64,000 nucleotides of DNA from an uncultured Muribaculaceae bacterium (GTDB taxonomy: Bacteria; Bacteroidota; Bacteroidia; Bacteroidales; Muribaculaceae): positions 1-64,000 of the forward strand of contig CAJTPK010000002.1 in NCBI GenBank assembly GCA_910578075.1, in the 5' to 3' direction. The translations under genes and the position numbers were made by a program. The notes beneath the pieces were generated by a model. The model did no database searches. It saw nothing but the letters and a program-made list of their open reading frames with translations, and was not told the origin of the DNA. How positions within the stretch are numbered: position 1 is the first letter of the stretch; each line of letters opens with the position of its first letter. Shown piece after piece: positions 34,744 through 43,537 of this stretch.

Positions 34744-36417
34744 ATGTTAGAAAGATTCCTGAAAAAATGCGAATTCGATTCGCTTGAGGATTTCCGCAGC
34801 AATTATGAAGTTGTGGTTCCGGAGAATTTTAATTTTGCATATGATGTTGTTGATAAATGGGCGGAAGAAGCTCCTGACAAGCCGGCTCTTCTCTGGACCA
34901 ATGAAAAAAGGGAGGAGCGTCAGTTCTCATTCTCCGATATGAAGGAGGCTTCCGATAAGACAGCTTCTTTCTTCAAAAGCCTTGGCATCGGCAAGGGGGA
35001 TAAGGTGATGCTTATTTTAAAGCGCCGATATCAGTTCTGGTTCTCAATCCTCGCGCTTCATAAGTTGGGTGCGGTATGTATTCCTGCCACCCATCTGCTC
35101 ACCGCCAAGGATATAATCTACCGTTGCAATGCCGCCCGGATAAAAGCTATAGTTGCATTAGGGGATGAGGAGGTGACAAAACATATCGTCAAGGCGTTGC
35201 CCGAATGTCCAACTGTTGAGACCTGCATCTCCACAGGACCACTTGTGCCTGAAGGTTGGTATGATTTCAATGAAGGGATAGAGAATGCCGCACCTTTCCG
35301 TCGACCTTTGCGCCCGAACCGTAATGAAGATCTTTCGCTGCTCTATTTCACGTCTGGCACAACAGGCGAGCCAAAGATGGTTGCACATGATTTCCTTTAT
35401 CCTTTAGGACATATCGTGACAGGTAAATACTGGCATAATCTTGATGAGACATCTCTCCATCTCACGCTTGCCGACACAGGCTGGGGGAAGGCTGTGTGGG
35501 GTAAACTGTACGGACAATGGTTTTCGGGAGCCAACGTGTTCGTGTATGATTTCGACAAATTTCATCCCTCTGACCTTCTGGGTATCTTTGAAAAATACAA
35601 TATCACATCTTTCTGCGCACCACCCACCGTATACCGTTTCCTTATTCTGGAAGATGTGAAGAAATATGATCTGTCGTCCTTGCGTTACTGCACCACAGCC
35701 GGGGAAGCGATGAATCCGAGCGTATTCGAGCGTTGGAAAGAGCTTACAGGTCTTGACATCAAAGAGGCGTTCGGACAAACTGAGACTACTCTTACTATCG
35801 GAACTTTCCCATGGATGGAAGCAAAGCCCGGTTCCATGGGTGTGCCAAATCCGGAATATGATATAGATATCATCAATGCGGATGGTGAGAGCTGTAAGCC
35901 CGGAGAGCAGGGAGAGATAGTGATATATACTGACAGGCGACGTCCTTTGGGATTATTCCGGGAATATCTATATGACGAGGAGCTTACCAGTCAGGCTCAT
36001 TCGAATGGGGTTTATCATACAGGTGATGTGGCTACACGCGATGAGGACGGTTATTTCTGGTTTGTAGGGCGTGCTGATGATGTGATCAAGTCATCGGGTT
36101 ACCGCATCGGTCCGTTTGAGGTGGAGAGTTCGTTGATGACTCATCCTGCAGTTGTGGAATGCGCCATAACCGGAGTGCCAGATCCGATTCGCGGGCAGAT
36201 TGTCAAGGCTACGGTTGTGCTTGCCGATGAATGGAAAGATAGGATCGGTGATGAGCTGGTGAAAGAATTGCAGAATCATGTCAAGCAGACGACGGCTCCT
36301 TATAAATATCCTCGTCAGATTGAATTTGTCGATGAGCTTCCGAAGACAATCAGCGGCAAAATAAGGCGCGTGGAGATCCGCTCATCGAAGCCGAATCCCC
36401 ACGCTCATGCGAGTTGA
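34744..36417 (+). CDS. AMP-forming acyl-CoA synthetase
   Basis: A 557-residue adenylate-forming enzyme that activates a carboxylic acid with ATP and CoA. The P-loop-like motif LLYFTSGTTGEPKMVAHD, the A5 region FGQTETT, the hinge FVGRADDVIKSSGYRIGPFE and the catalytic-lysine KTISGKIRRVEIR are all present. The overall sequence is nearer to medium-chain/ACSM-type or acetyl-CoA synthetases than to long-chain ones; the acid is not certain. It has no operon partner, and its stop codon lies in a hairpin loop (36406-36427). Confidence 0.9.
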   Translation: MLERFLKKCEFDSLEDFRSNYEVVVPENFNFAYDVVDKWAEEAPDKPALLWTNEKREERQFSFSDMKEASDKTASFFKSLGIGKGDKVMLILKRRYQFWFSILALHKLGAVCIPATHLLTAKDIIYRCNAARIKAIVALGDEEVTKHIVKALPECPTVETCISTGPLVPEGWYDFNEGIENAAPFRRPLRPNRNEDLSLLYFTSGTTGEPKMVAHDFLYPLGHIVTGKYWHNLDETSLHLTLADTGWGKAVWGKLYGQWFSGANVFVYDFDKFHPSDLLGIFEKYNITSFCAPPTVYRFLILEDVKKYDLSSLRYCTTAGEAMNPSVFERWKELTGLDIKEAFGQTETTLTIGTFPWMEAKPGSMGVPNPEYDIDIINADGESCKPGEQGEIVIYTDRRRPLGLFREYLYDEELTSQAHSNGVYHTGDVATRDEDGYFWFVGRADDVIKSSGYRIGPFEVESSLMTHPAVVECAITGVPDPIRGQIVKATVVLADEWKDRIGDELVKELQNHVKQTTAPYKYPRQIEFVDELPKTISGKIRRVEIRSSKPNPHAHAS

Positions 36418-36427
36418 AACTCGCATG
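36406..36427. terminator. Hairpin spanning the acyl-CoA synthetase stop codon
   Basis: A 10-base perfect stem (36406-36415 with 36418-36427) puts the TGA stop (36415-36417) in the loop. No T tract follows, so it may be a weak terminator or 3'-end stabiliser. Confidence 0.4.
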
Positions 36428-36431
36428 CATT

Positions 36432-36513
36432 ATCAAATACTGATACGCAATCAGTTATTTCTGAATTATCAAATAATCAAATACTGATGCGCAATCTGCT
36501 ATTTTGCTGAATT
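36432..36513. repeat. Imperfect direct repeat across the GH2 gene end
   Basis: Copy 1 (36432-36467) and copy 2 (36476-36513) share a 13-base perfect start and then about 80 percent identity with a 2-base indel. Copy 2 contains the last codons and stop of the minus-strand GH2 gene. Copy 1 can form a 6-bp hairpin (36439-36444 with 36450-36455). Confidence 0.65.
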
Positions 36514-38307
36514 TGCCTCAATCAGACGGCGGTTGGCATCGCGCACGCGCTTTGCATCTACCTTCACTTTCTTGCGGTCGTAGGTGAGCAGACCGTTTAC
36601 CTCTCCTTCGACATCGGTAGTCTGTGTATAGACCGCGCCTGTGTAGGCAATCTTGGCGAGGTTGTCGAGGATATCAATATATTCTATGTATTTGTCTGTA
36701 ACCTCTTTCGGAGATTTGAATTCGATATATCCCCAGTTTTTGTCGGGTTGCCAGAGATGTCCCTTGATCGGGTAGCCGATGCCTCCGTATTCGCCTATTA
36801 CATTGGCTTTATAGTCGTCAAGGAGATATATGCGCGGTGCCGGATAGTTATGCACGTCAAGGATATCTCCTGCTCCATAGAAGAAATTGCCACCGCTGGC
36901 TGCGTTTACAAGGCGGGATGGATCTTTTGATTTGGTCCATTCCGCCACATTTTTTGTGTCGAACTGTCCCCAGCCCTCATTGAACGGCACCCACACCACG
37001 ATAGAAGGATGGCTATGCAGATTGTCCATTATCTCATTCCATTCCGTGCGATATTGCTTCGCGCTGGCGGGAGTCCTCTCGAATTCTTTTGATCGGTAGT
37101 AATTATGGTTTTCCCATTTGGTGTTCTTGTCTCCGCTCGGCATATCCTGCCATACGAGTATGCCGTTGCGGTCGCAATATTCATACCAGAGTTCCGGCTC
37201 AACTTTTATGTGCTTGCGGATCATGTTGAAGCCAAGTTCCTTGGTCTTGTCAATGTCATATATCATGGCTTCATATGACGGAGGAGTGTAAAGACCATCG
37301 GGCCACCATCCCTGGTCAAGCGGTCCGAAATGGAAAATCGGCTTTCCATTTAATGTGAAGCGGTTGATCTTGTCCTTGCCGCGCTCATAACCGATCTTGC
37401 GCATGGCCGTATAGCTACCGACAGTATCCTCTGTCTTGCCATCCTTTACAAGGCTGACTTTCAAATCATAGATAAAGGGAGATTCCGGTGACCATAGCTT
37501 CACATCTGCAGGCATCTCCACTTCAACGGGAGCTGATGTCTTGCCTGAGGCTGTGGCTACTGTCTTGCCGTTGTCAAGCACTTCAACTCTCACAATTCCG
37601 TTATCGGTGACACCGGCTTCAACCAGCAGACGCTTGGTGTCGACATCGGGTGTGATTTTAAGAGCTGTGATCCTATTGGCAGGTACCGGTTCGAGCCAGA
37701 CGGTCTGCCAGATACCCGTCACTGGGGTATACCATATCCCTTTGGGTTTGGAAACTTGCTTTCCTCTTGGCTGTGTTCCTTTATCAGTCGGATCGTAAAC
37801 GCGGACGGTGAGTTTGTTTTCGCCATCCTTGAGTGCATCAGTGATGTCGAAAGAGAAAGGGGAGTATGCGCCCTTGTGATTTCCGACCTGCACTCCATTC
37901 ACCCAGACATCGGCTTCCCAGTCTACGCCTCCAAAATTGAGGTTCACGTTCTGACCCTTCCAATCGGAAGGTATGGTAAAGGTGCGGTCGTACCACAGCT
38001 CATTTTTGTCACCTACTGTTCTTCCCACTCCGGAGAGCGCAGACTCCACCGCAAATGGCACAAGAATCTTTCCATCGAACTTTGTCGGGGTTGCCGACCC
38101 CGCAGGTAAGATGGCATAGTTCCATTCTCCGTTAAGGTTCTTCCAATCATCGCGGGTTAGCATAGGACGCGGATATTTGTTCCATACATTCTCCGGAGTT
38201 AATTTCTCACCCCACACCGTCGAAAGCGGAGGCGTCGGTAATTTTTCCTGAGCCGGGACAGCCAGCGCAAAGGACGCAGCCGCCATCAGGATTGTAATTT
38301 TATTCAT
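36499..38307 (-). CDS. Secreted glycoside hydrolase family 2 enzyme
   Basis: A 602-residue exported enzyme (signal peptide 1-19). The jelly-roll sugar-binding domain (about 40-215: WYDRTFTIPSDW, NLNFGGVDWEADVWVNG) and immunoglobulin-like domain (about 220-310) precede the TIM barrel. The acid/base is Glu444 in VPFNEGWGQ, and the nucleophile is Glu506 in VIGEYGG. The set NEGWGQFD belongs to the beta-galactosidase/glucuronidase-like GH2 group common in Bacteroidetes sugar loci. The aglycone and sugar cannot be told. It is the last gene of sugar locus 2, after a possible stem-loop at 38360-38386. Confidence 0.92.
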   Translation of the reverse strand: MNKITILMAAASFALAVPAQEKLPTPPLSTVWGEKLTPENVWNKYPRPMLTRDDWKNLNGEWNYAILPAGSATPTKFDGKILVPFAVESALSGVGRTVGDKNELWYDRTFTIPSDWKGQNVNLNFGGVDWEADVWVNGVQVGNHKGAYSPFSFDITDALKDGENKLTVRVYDPTDKGTQPRGKQVSKPKGIWYTPVTGIWQTVWLEPVPANRITALKITPDVDTKRLLVEAGVTDNGIVRVEVLDNGKTVATASGKTSAPVEVEMPADVKLWSPESPFIYDLKVSLVKDGKTEDTVGSYTAMRKIGYERGKDKINRFTLNGKPIFHFGPLDQGWWPDGLYTPPSYEAMIYDIDKTKELGFNMIRKHIKVEPELWYEYCDRNGILVWQDMPSGDKNTKWENHNYYRSKEFERTPASAKQYRTEWNEIMDNLHSHPSIVVWVPFNEGWGQFDTKNVAEWTKSKDPSRLVNAASGGNFFYGAGDILDVHNYPAPRIYLLDDYKANVIGEYGGIGYPIKGHLWQPDKNWGYIEFKSPKEVTDKYIEYIDILDNLAKIAYTGAVYTQTTDVEGEVNGLLTYDRKKVKVDAKRVRDANRRLIEANSAK

Positions 38308-38359
38308 GGTTTTTTATTTTTATCAATATATATACGGCAAAGATAGCGAAATATAATCA

Positions 38360-38386
38360 GATTGGCGCCCAATCAGGACGCCAATC
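38360..38386 (-). terminator. Hairpin between locus 2 genes
   Basis: An 8-base GC-rich stem (38360-38367 with 38379-38386) lies between the 318-residue secreted protein gene and GH2. No T run follows on the minus strand, so only partial termination or mRNA processing is likely. Confidence 0.45.
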
Positions 38387-38409
38387 CATCAAATTATAAG
38401 ATTTAGATT

Positions 38410-39366
38410 TTACTTACGGATAAATTTCTTAGACACTTTATTGCCCTGGCGCACGATATAAAGCCCGTTTTCAGGATCAGTAACCTTCATACCCTGGAGA
38501 TTGAAGTATTCAACAGGAACGTTTTCATCGGATACTATGATATCATTTACTGATGTCTGGAGGTCATCTGTGTTTGTTACCTTGATATTTCTCAGGAAAA
38601 AGCGACAAGTTCCTTTGCTGGGATCTAAATCTTCAGAAATTCCATTGTATTTGTTATTCATGGGAAATTGGTTTGCTCCGGGACGGATCGTGATTCGGTC
38701 ACCGTTTTTAAATACATAATCTCCGAAATTAAGGGTTGCGTCATGCCAAGCAAGAGCTTCATTTTTCGGGAAAGGTAAGTCTTCAGTCTTGCCATAGTTG
38801 GTTTCCTCCACATTTTCACGACCCTTACCCACTGTTGTGATTTCTGATCCATTTTCAGGTGTGACGGTGACAGAGAGATGGGTATAATCATAAGCCCCGG
38901 TTCCCTGTCTTACAGGACACCATTGGAAAGAAACAGTTACATTTGACACTCCATTTTCAGGCAAACCCGCCAAAGGTGGAAGTACTAATCCACTTGCTCC
39001 CCCTGTTACTCCTATTCTAAGATAAGCTCCGGTTGTCTCTCCATTCTCTTCAGTTTTTTGAAGATAGAATGATGTCTGTGGTGTCTTGGATGCCGCTGTT
39101 CCGCTTGGATTCTTGCGTAGGAATTGATACCCTTTTTCTGTCATGGCCTCAAAGGCTGTCTTGCCATCAGCTACTGTCTGGGTTATATTAAGGCAACCGG
39201 CAGAGCAATCATTTATGCCAATTCCATCATAAACTGTCTTGCCATCAACTTCAGTTGTTGTGTAAGGAATCAGACTGCTGAAGTCATCTTCATATACAAC
39301 TGAACTGTCTGCGGTTGCGCTCAATGTTGCTCCGAAAAAGAGGACTGATAAAGTAATTTTCTTCAT
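38410..39366 (-). CDS. Secreted beta-sandwich protein with sorting-like C-terminus
   Basis: A 318-residue exported protein (signal peptide 1-19). The mature part is a single beta-rich domain that begins VVYEDDFSSLIPYTTTEVDG, similar to the start of choice-of-anchor type beta-sandwiches. The C-terminus (VPVEYFNLQGMKVTDPENGL, KVSKKFIRK) is a T9SS-like sorting domain. No enzymatic motif can be seen; a glycan-binding role is likely. The DNase I-fold protein encoded just upstream carries a near copy of the mature start (LFEENFEWLIPYTVSN). Confidence 0.6.
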   Translation of the reverse strand: MKKITLSVLFFGATLSATADSSVVYEDDFSSLIPYTTTEVDGKTVYDGIGINDCSAGCLNITQTVADGKTAFEAMTEKGYQFLRKNPSGTAASKTPQTSFYLQKTEENGETTGAYLRIGVTGGASGLVLPPLAGLPENGVSNVTVSFQWCPVRQGTGAYDYTHLSVTVTPENGSEITTVGKGRENVEETNYGKTEDLPFPKNEALAWHDATLNFGDYVFKNGDRITIRPGANQFPMNNKYNGISEDLDPSKGTCRFFLRNIKVTNTDDLQTSVNDIIVSDENVPVEYFNLQGMKVTDPENGLYIVRQGNKVSKKFIRK

Positions 39367-39423
39367 ACTAAAAAAGTTTTTGTTGTTAATATTAAATTAA
39401 TTGTTTGTATATGTGACGTTTTG

Positions 39424-40341
39424 CTAATTTTTACTGTCAATGTCTACGAAGACGGGAAGGTGGTCCGAGACTTGTGAGGCATCAATGCCATCGAAGACAG
39501 GAATGAGCGATTTCACTACCTTATGAGAAGGGGTATTGCCTTTCCAGGCAAGGATATAGTCCAGACGATAGTTCTTGTCGGGAACAGTCACTCCATTCGG
39601 ACTGATAATCTCCCATTTCTCAGAGGCGACAGTTGGCAGATTTATTGCATTGAGATCTCCGGCGAGATATACGGGCTTTCCACTCCAAGTGTTTGCTTCG
39701 ATTCTGCTTTCCACGTAAGTATTGATTATCTCATATGATTTTTTGCGGTTCTCGGCACTCTCGCTTCCATTATCGAGGTGAGTTGAGATAAACACATAGT
39801 CATCAAACTCGGCGGCTATGAATCCTCGTTTCTCAGATTTACCGGGCAATGTGTCATCAGTTTTTATTTTAAGCGGCTTTTTTTTATACATCATGGCTAT
39901 GCCATATGTGCGATTGCCAGCGATGGATAACGACTGAGTCACAACTAACGGCAGGTATGTGTATTGCAACCCGGTGCGCTTTGCGAGTTCGGCAGGTTGG
40001 TCAGCATCGAAATTATTTTTATAGTGTACCACTTCCTGAATGGCGATCACATCAGGGTCAATCTCGGAGATAAGTTTAGCTGTGTTATCGTAATTGGCGG
40101 GTGGCACTCCTGTAAGGGAGCAGCTATGGGTATTGAAAGTGGCTAAACGCCATGTGTTGGCCTCTCGTGTAAAGTCTGACGGAGTGAGAGATGATGAAGT
40201 ATTGCTGACAGTGTAAGGGATGAGCCATTCGAAGTTTTCTTCAAACAGCACCGTCTCATTCTGTGTCTGCGCTGACAAACGTGGCGTTGTGCATAGCATG
40301 TTACACAAACCTGCAAATATGAATATATATTTTTTCATCAA
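39424..40341 (-). CDS. Secreted DNase I-fold phosphoesterase (EEP family)
   Basis: A 305-residue exported protein. A signal peptide (1-24) is followed by a short fragment (VLFEENFEWLIPYT) that resembles the start of its downstream neighbour, then a complete EEP domain from about residue 64: LATFNTHSCSL, VIAIQEVVHY, YLAGDLNAINL and VSDHLPVFVDI, with catalytic Asn, Glu, Asp-x-Asn and Asp-His in place. EEP enzymes cleave phosphodiesters in nucleic acids, lipids or sugars. It lies 27 bases after the calcineurin-like phosphoesterase gene, which argues for a shared phosphate-containing substrate. Confidence 0.85.
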   Translation of the reverse strand: MMKKYIFIFAGLCNMLCTTPRLSAQTQNETVLFEENFEWLIPYTVSNTSSSLTPSDFTREANTWRLATFNTHSCSLTGVPPANYDNTAKLISEIDPDVIAIQEVVHYKNNFDADQPAELAKRTGLQYTYLPLVVTQSLSIAGNRTYGIAMMYKKKPLKIKTDDTLPGKSEKRGFIAAEFDDYVFISTHLDNGSESAENRKKSYEIINTYVESRIEANTWSGKPVYLAGDLNAINLPTVASEKWEIISPNGVTVPDKNYRLDYILAWKGNTPSHKVVKSLIPVFDGIDASQVSDHLPVFVDIDSKN

Positions 40342-40368
40342 TTAGTTGAAAATTACTGATTCTAAACT

Positions 40369-41442
40369 TTATTCGATTGTCATGTCGAACTGGTCGAAGG
40401 GGGCGTTGCGGTGGGCCAGATGCTTGGTGAGTGGCGAGATCCCGAAGAGGGGGGAGTAGGTCTTGACGCCGATTGTCTTGCCATCGGGCTTGAACTCCAG
40501 GATGCGGAGCCAGCCATCGCCGCCGTTACCCTCCCAGCCACCGCCGAGAATCTGAACGTTGAACATCATCTGGTGAACATTGCGTCCTGCCGAGTTCTTG
40601 TCTATTCTGTATGCGATGGAATCTTCATAATCCCCCGGTTTGCCGGTATGGCCACACAGTGCGAACACGATGTTGGAAGATGGATAGATCAGTTTCTCCC
40701 ATACGGCTTTTCCCCAATTGCGTGGAGTTATCTTGTAAGATGAGTTGTCAGTATACTCCGCAGTTCGTTCCTGCAGCAGCGAATGGGTCATGAAAATCAC
40801 TTTGTGTTGCTTGTATTTTTTACTTGAACAAAGTTTTTTTGCCCAATCAAGCACTTCATCCCTTGGTGCGAATTCTGTTGTGATCACAAGAATCTTCCCC
40901 CAGTTTGGGAGATCATATTCAAATGCGGCGTTCTCCATATCTGATATGCCTTGTCTGTTCGGGAAATTGGAGACAATGATGTCGCGCCATGTGCTGTTAC
41001 GCTCGAAGGGGAAATATTCCGGAAAATGAGTCATGCCGTTTTCCGACTTGCCATAGCCATAATCATGATTGCCACATGATATTATGTATGGCACCTTATT
41101 GTCCAGGCGACTGAAAGCACGCGATGCGGCTTCCCACATCTCACGGCTTGTCTGGTTGAGCATCTTGCGGTTCATGACGATATTTTCGTTCTGTTCCACA
41201 AGGTCACCGGTGCAAAGCACAGCCTTTATGTTCAGATTGTCGATATTGTCTGCAATCCATGCGGTGCACAAATCGAATATGGGTTGATTGATATCGTATT
41301 TGGTATATCCCTGCGGGTCGCCCAGGACTATCATCGAGAATGAATCTTTATTCTCAAGATGCTGCATGTCAGCTCTATGCTGGGCGTTTACCACTGCATA
41401 GAGTCCGACGATGGCAGCTACAACTATACCTACTTTTCTCAT
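40369..41442 (-). CDS. Secreted calcineurin-like metallophosphoesterase
   Basis: A 357-residue exported enzyme (signal peptide about 1-20). Metal-binding blocks are IVLGDPQ, LCTGDLVEQNE, ISCGNHDYGYG, FMTHSLLQ and ALCGHTGKPGD, so the two-metal site is complete. It removes phosphate mono- or diesters. It starts four bases after the GH3 gene stop and is followed by an EEP protein gene. The combination with GH3 and GH2 suggests a phosphorylated glycan or a nucleoside-containing substrate; this is inference. Confidence 0.88.
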   Translation of the reverse strand: MRKVGIVVAAIVGLYAVVNAQHRADMQHLENKDSFSMIVLGDPQGYTKYDINQPIFDLCTAWIADNIDNLNIKAVLCTGDLVEQNENIVMNRKMLNQTSREMWEAASRAFSRLDNKVPYIISCGNHDYGYGKSENGMTHFPEYFPFERNSTWRDIIVSNFPNRQGISDMENAAFEYDLPNWGKILVITTEFAPRDEVLDWAKKLCSSKKYKQHKVIFMTHSLLQERTAEYTDNSSYKITPRNWGKAVWEKLIYPSSNIVFALCGHTGKPGDYEDSIAYRIDKNSAGRNVHQMMFNVQILGGGWEGNGGDGWLRILEFKPDGKTIGVKTYSPLFGISPLTKHLAHRNAPFDQFDMTIE

Positions 41443-41446
41443 TATT

Positions 41447-43537
41447 TCAGATTTTTAAATTTACCTCATGAATGATATCGCGAGATGATGTGCCTATTGA
41501 TATTATGTATTCACCCGGATTCAATTTCCATTCGTGCGTTGAGATGTCATAAAAGCCGAGCTCTTCAAGGGGAATGCATATTTCGAAGATTTCGCTTTCC
41601 GAAGGATTTAGAAAAATTTTCCTCGTTGCTTTCAGTTCACGAACCGGACGGGTGACAGAGGGATTCTTTTCCGAAACATATACCTGTATCACCTGGGCTC
41701 CTTGGCGTTTGCCGATGTTATTAAGCTTGGATTTTACGGATATTGTTCCATTCTTGATTTTCACGTCAGGTTTGGAAATTTTCCATTCGGTGTAAGTAAG
41801 ACCGTGTCCGAATGGGAAGAGAGGGGTGATTCCTTTGGTATCATACCAACGATATCCCATCAATATGCCTTCGTCATAATTCACATCGTATGGGGAGATC
41901 ATTGATTCGTTTACAAGTTTTGTGTAAAATTTAGCACCTTTGGGCATTGTGTTGCGGGCCGGAGAATCGTTAAAATCTCTCTCTATTGTCATGGGTAGTT
42001 TGCCGGATGGGTTGATACGTCCGGTTAGCACTCCAGCCACAGCCTCCATGCCGTTCTGACCCGGATACCAGCCATAGACAATGGCTGACGCTTTATCTGC
42101 AAAGTCAGTCAATCTTATTCCGGATCCGGAAAACACAACAATTATGGTGTTTGGATTCATTTCAGTGATTCTTTCGAGCTGTTTGTTTTCAGCTGCCGGA
42201 AGATTGAACGGGCGTTCATATGCCTCTCTGTCTACGGTGCCTGTAGAAACGATGATGATGTCAGCGTTTTTTATCTGCGAATCTGTCGGTTTGTTTACAA
42301 ATTCAATATCAGCTCCGAATTCTTTTTTCAAAGCATCGCGCCATGTCACCTGATTATATCCTTTGACATCAGCCGATGCCCAGACCCAGTTGAAATCCTT
42401 GTCAAGATAGTTTCCTGTGACAAGAATTTTCTTTCCGGAGGAATTTACAAGAGGGAGTATCCCATCATTCTTGAGAAGCACCACACCCTCTTCAGCTGTT
42501 TTCATTGAGACTTGTTCGTGTTCCGGGAATTTATCGAGAAGTTCCGGTTTATATTTCTCCCTGTCGTAAAGACCGAAAGCATAGCATGTGGCGATCAGTG
42601 GACGGATCATGCTGTCAATTTCAGCCTCGGTCAGCCTGCCGGTTTTCACCATATCTGCTATATCATTACGAATTTCCTTGCTTCCCGGCATTATGCAGTT
42701 CTGCCCGGATTTCACAACTTTTGCATTGTCGTAGACAGAACGCCAATCGCTCACCACGCATCCCTTGAATCCAAGGTTCCGGCGGATCAGGGTGTCGATC
42801 ACATGCCGGCTTTCTCCGGTCCATTCACCATTTAGTTTATTATAGGAGGTCATGATGAAAGCCACTCCGGCGTCTATGCCATCTTTGAATGGACGCATGT
42901 ATATTTCGTGCAGCGTCCGCTCATCTATAATGGAGTTTGTGCGCCGGCGATAAAACTCGGTTTCGTTGCCGATGAAATGCTTTATACATCCTGCTGTGCC
43001 AGTAGACTGGAGTCCCCGGATGTATGCCGCCGCCATTTTCCCTACCATATACGGATCCTCTCCAAGATATTCATAATTACGACCGCATTGCGAGTTGCGG
43101 GCAAGGTTCACACCTGGACCCAAAAGCAACTCAACACCACCTGCCCGGCATTCCTCCCCGACGGCTTTCCCGTATTCATACGATAATTGCGGATTGAATG
43201 TCGCAGCCAGCATTATAGGCGAGGGAAAAGCTGTGGAACGATCAAGCTGATGGATATGAGTAGTGTCTTCAAGCTCAGGACGGAGGTGCACACCTTTTGT
43301 GGCATCCGACATATATAGATATGGGATACCTTTGTGAGGAAAACCTTTGAAAAAGAATTCCTCGTATCCTACAGTCATGTCGAGTTTCTCATCAAGAGTA
43401 AGCTCAGTCAGCTTTTGATCTGCCCATGAATATGCATCGTCCCAATTCAAAACATCAATGGCATATGCCGGCATCAATAGGGCGAGAAGCCCTATTGATG
43501 TCAGCATCAGCTGGCTTATATGCTTTATTTTACACAT
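41447..43537 (-). CDS. Glycoside hydrolase family 3 enzyme
   Basis: A 696-residue exported enzyme (signal peptide 1-26). The (beta/alpha)8 domain has KHFIGNETEF and the nucleophile Asp264 in CVVSDWRSV. The alpha/beta sandwich domain follows (VVLLKNDGILPL, VFSGSGIRLTD) and a fibronectin type III-like C-terminus (PSVTRPVRELKATRKIFL). Family members are beta-glucosidases, xylosidases or N-acetylhexosaminidases; this one has the glucosidase/xylosidase domain layout. Its start overlaps the BACON lipoprotein stop by 13 bases, so translation is coupled. Confidence 0.94.
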   Translation of the reverse strand: MCKIKHISQLMLTSIGLLALLMPAYAIDVLNWDDAYSWADQKLTELTLDEKLDMTVGYEEFFFKGFPHKGIPYLYMSDATKGVHLRPELEDTTHIHQLDRSTAFPSPIMLAATFNPQLSYEYGKAVGEECRAGGVELLLGPGVNLARNSQCGRNYEYLGEDPYMVGKMAAAYIRGLQSTGTAGCIKHFIGNETEFYRRRTNSIIDERTLHEIYMRPFKDGIDAGVAFIMTSYNKLNGEWTGESRHVIDTLIRRNLGFKGCVVSDWRSVYDNAKVVKSGQNCIMPGSKEIRNDIADMVKTGRLTEAEIDSMIRPLIATCYAFGLYDREKYKPELLDKFPEHEQVSMKTAEEGVVLLKNDGILPLVNSSGKKILVTGNYLDKDFNWVWASADVKGYNQVTWRDALKKEFGADIEFVNKPTDSQIKNADIIIVSTGTVDREAYERPFNLPAAENKQLERITEMNPNTIIVVFSGSGIRLTDFADKASAIVYGWYPGQNGMEAVAGVLTGRINPSGKLPMTIERDFNDSPARNTMPKGAKFYTKLVNESMISPYDVNYDEGILMGYRWYDTKGITPLFPFGHGLTYTEWKISKPDVKIKNGTISVKSKLNNIGKRQGAQVIQVYVSEKNPSVTRPVRELKATRKIFLNPSESEIFEICIPLEELGFYDISTHEWKLNPGEYIISIGTSSRDIIHEVNLKI

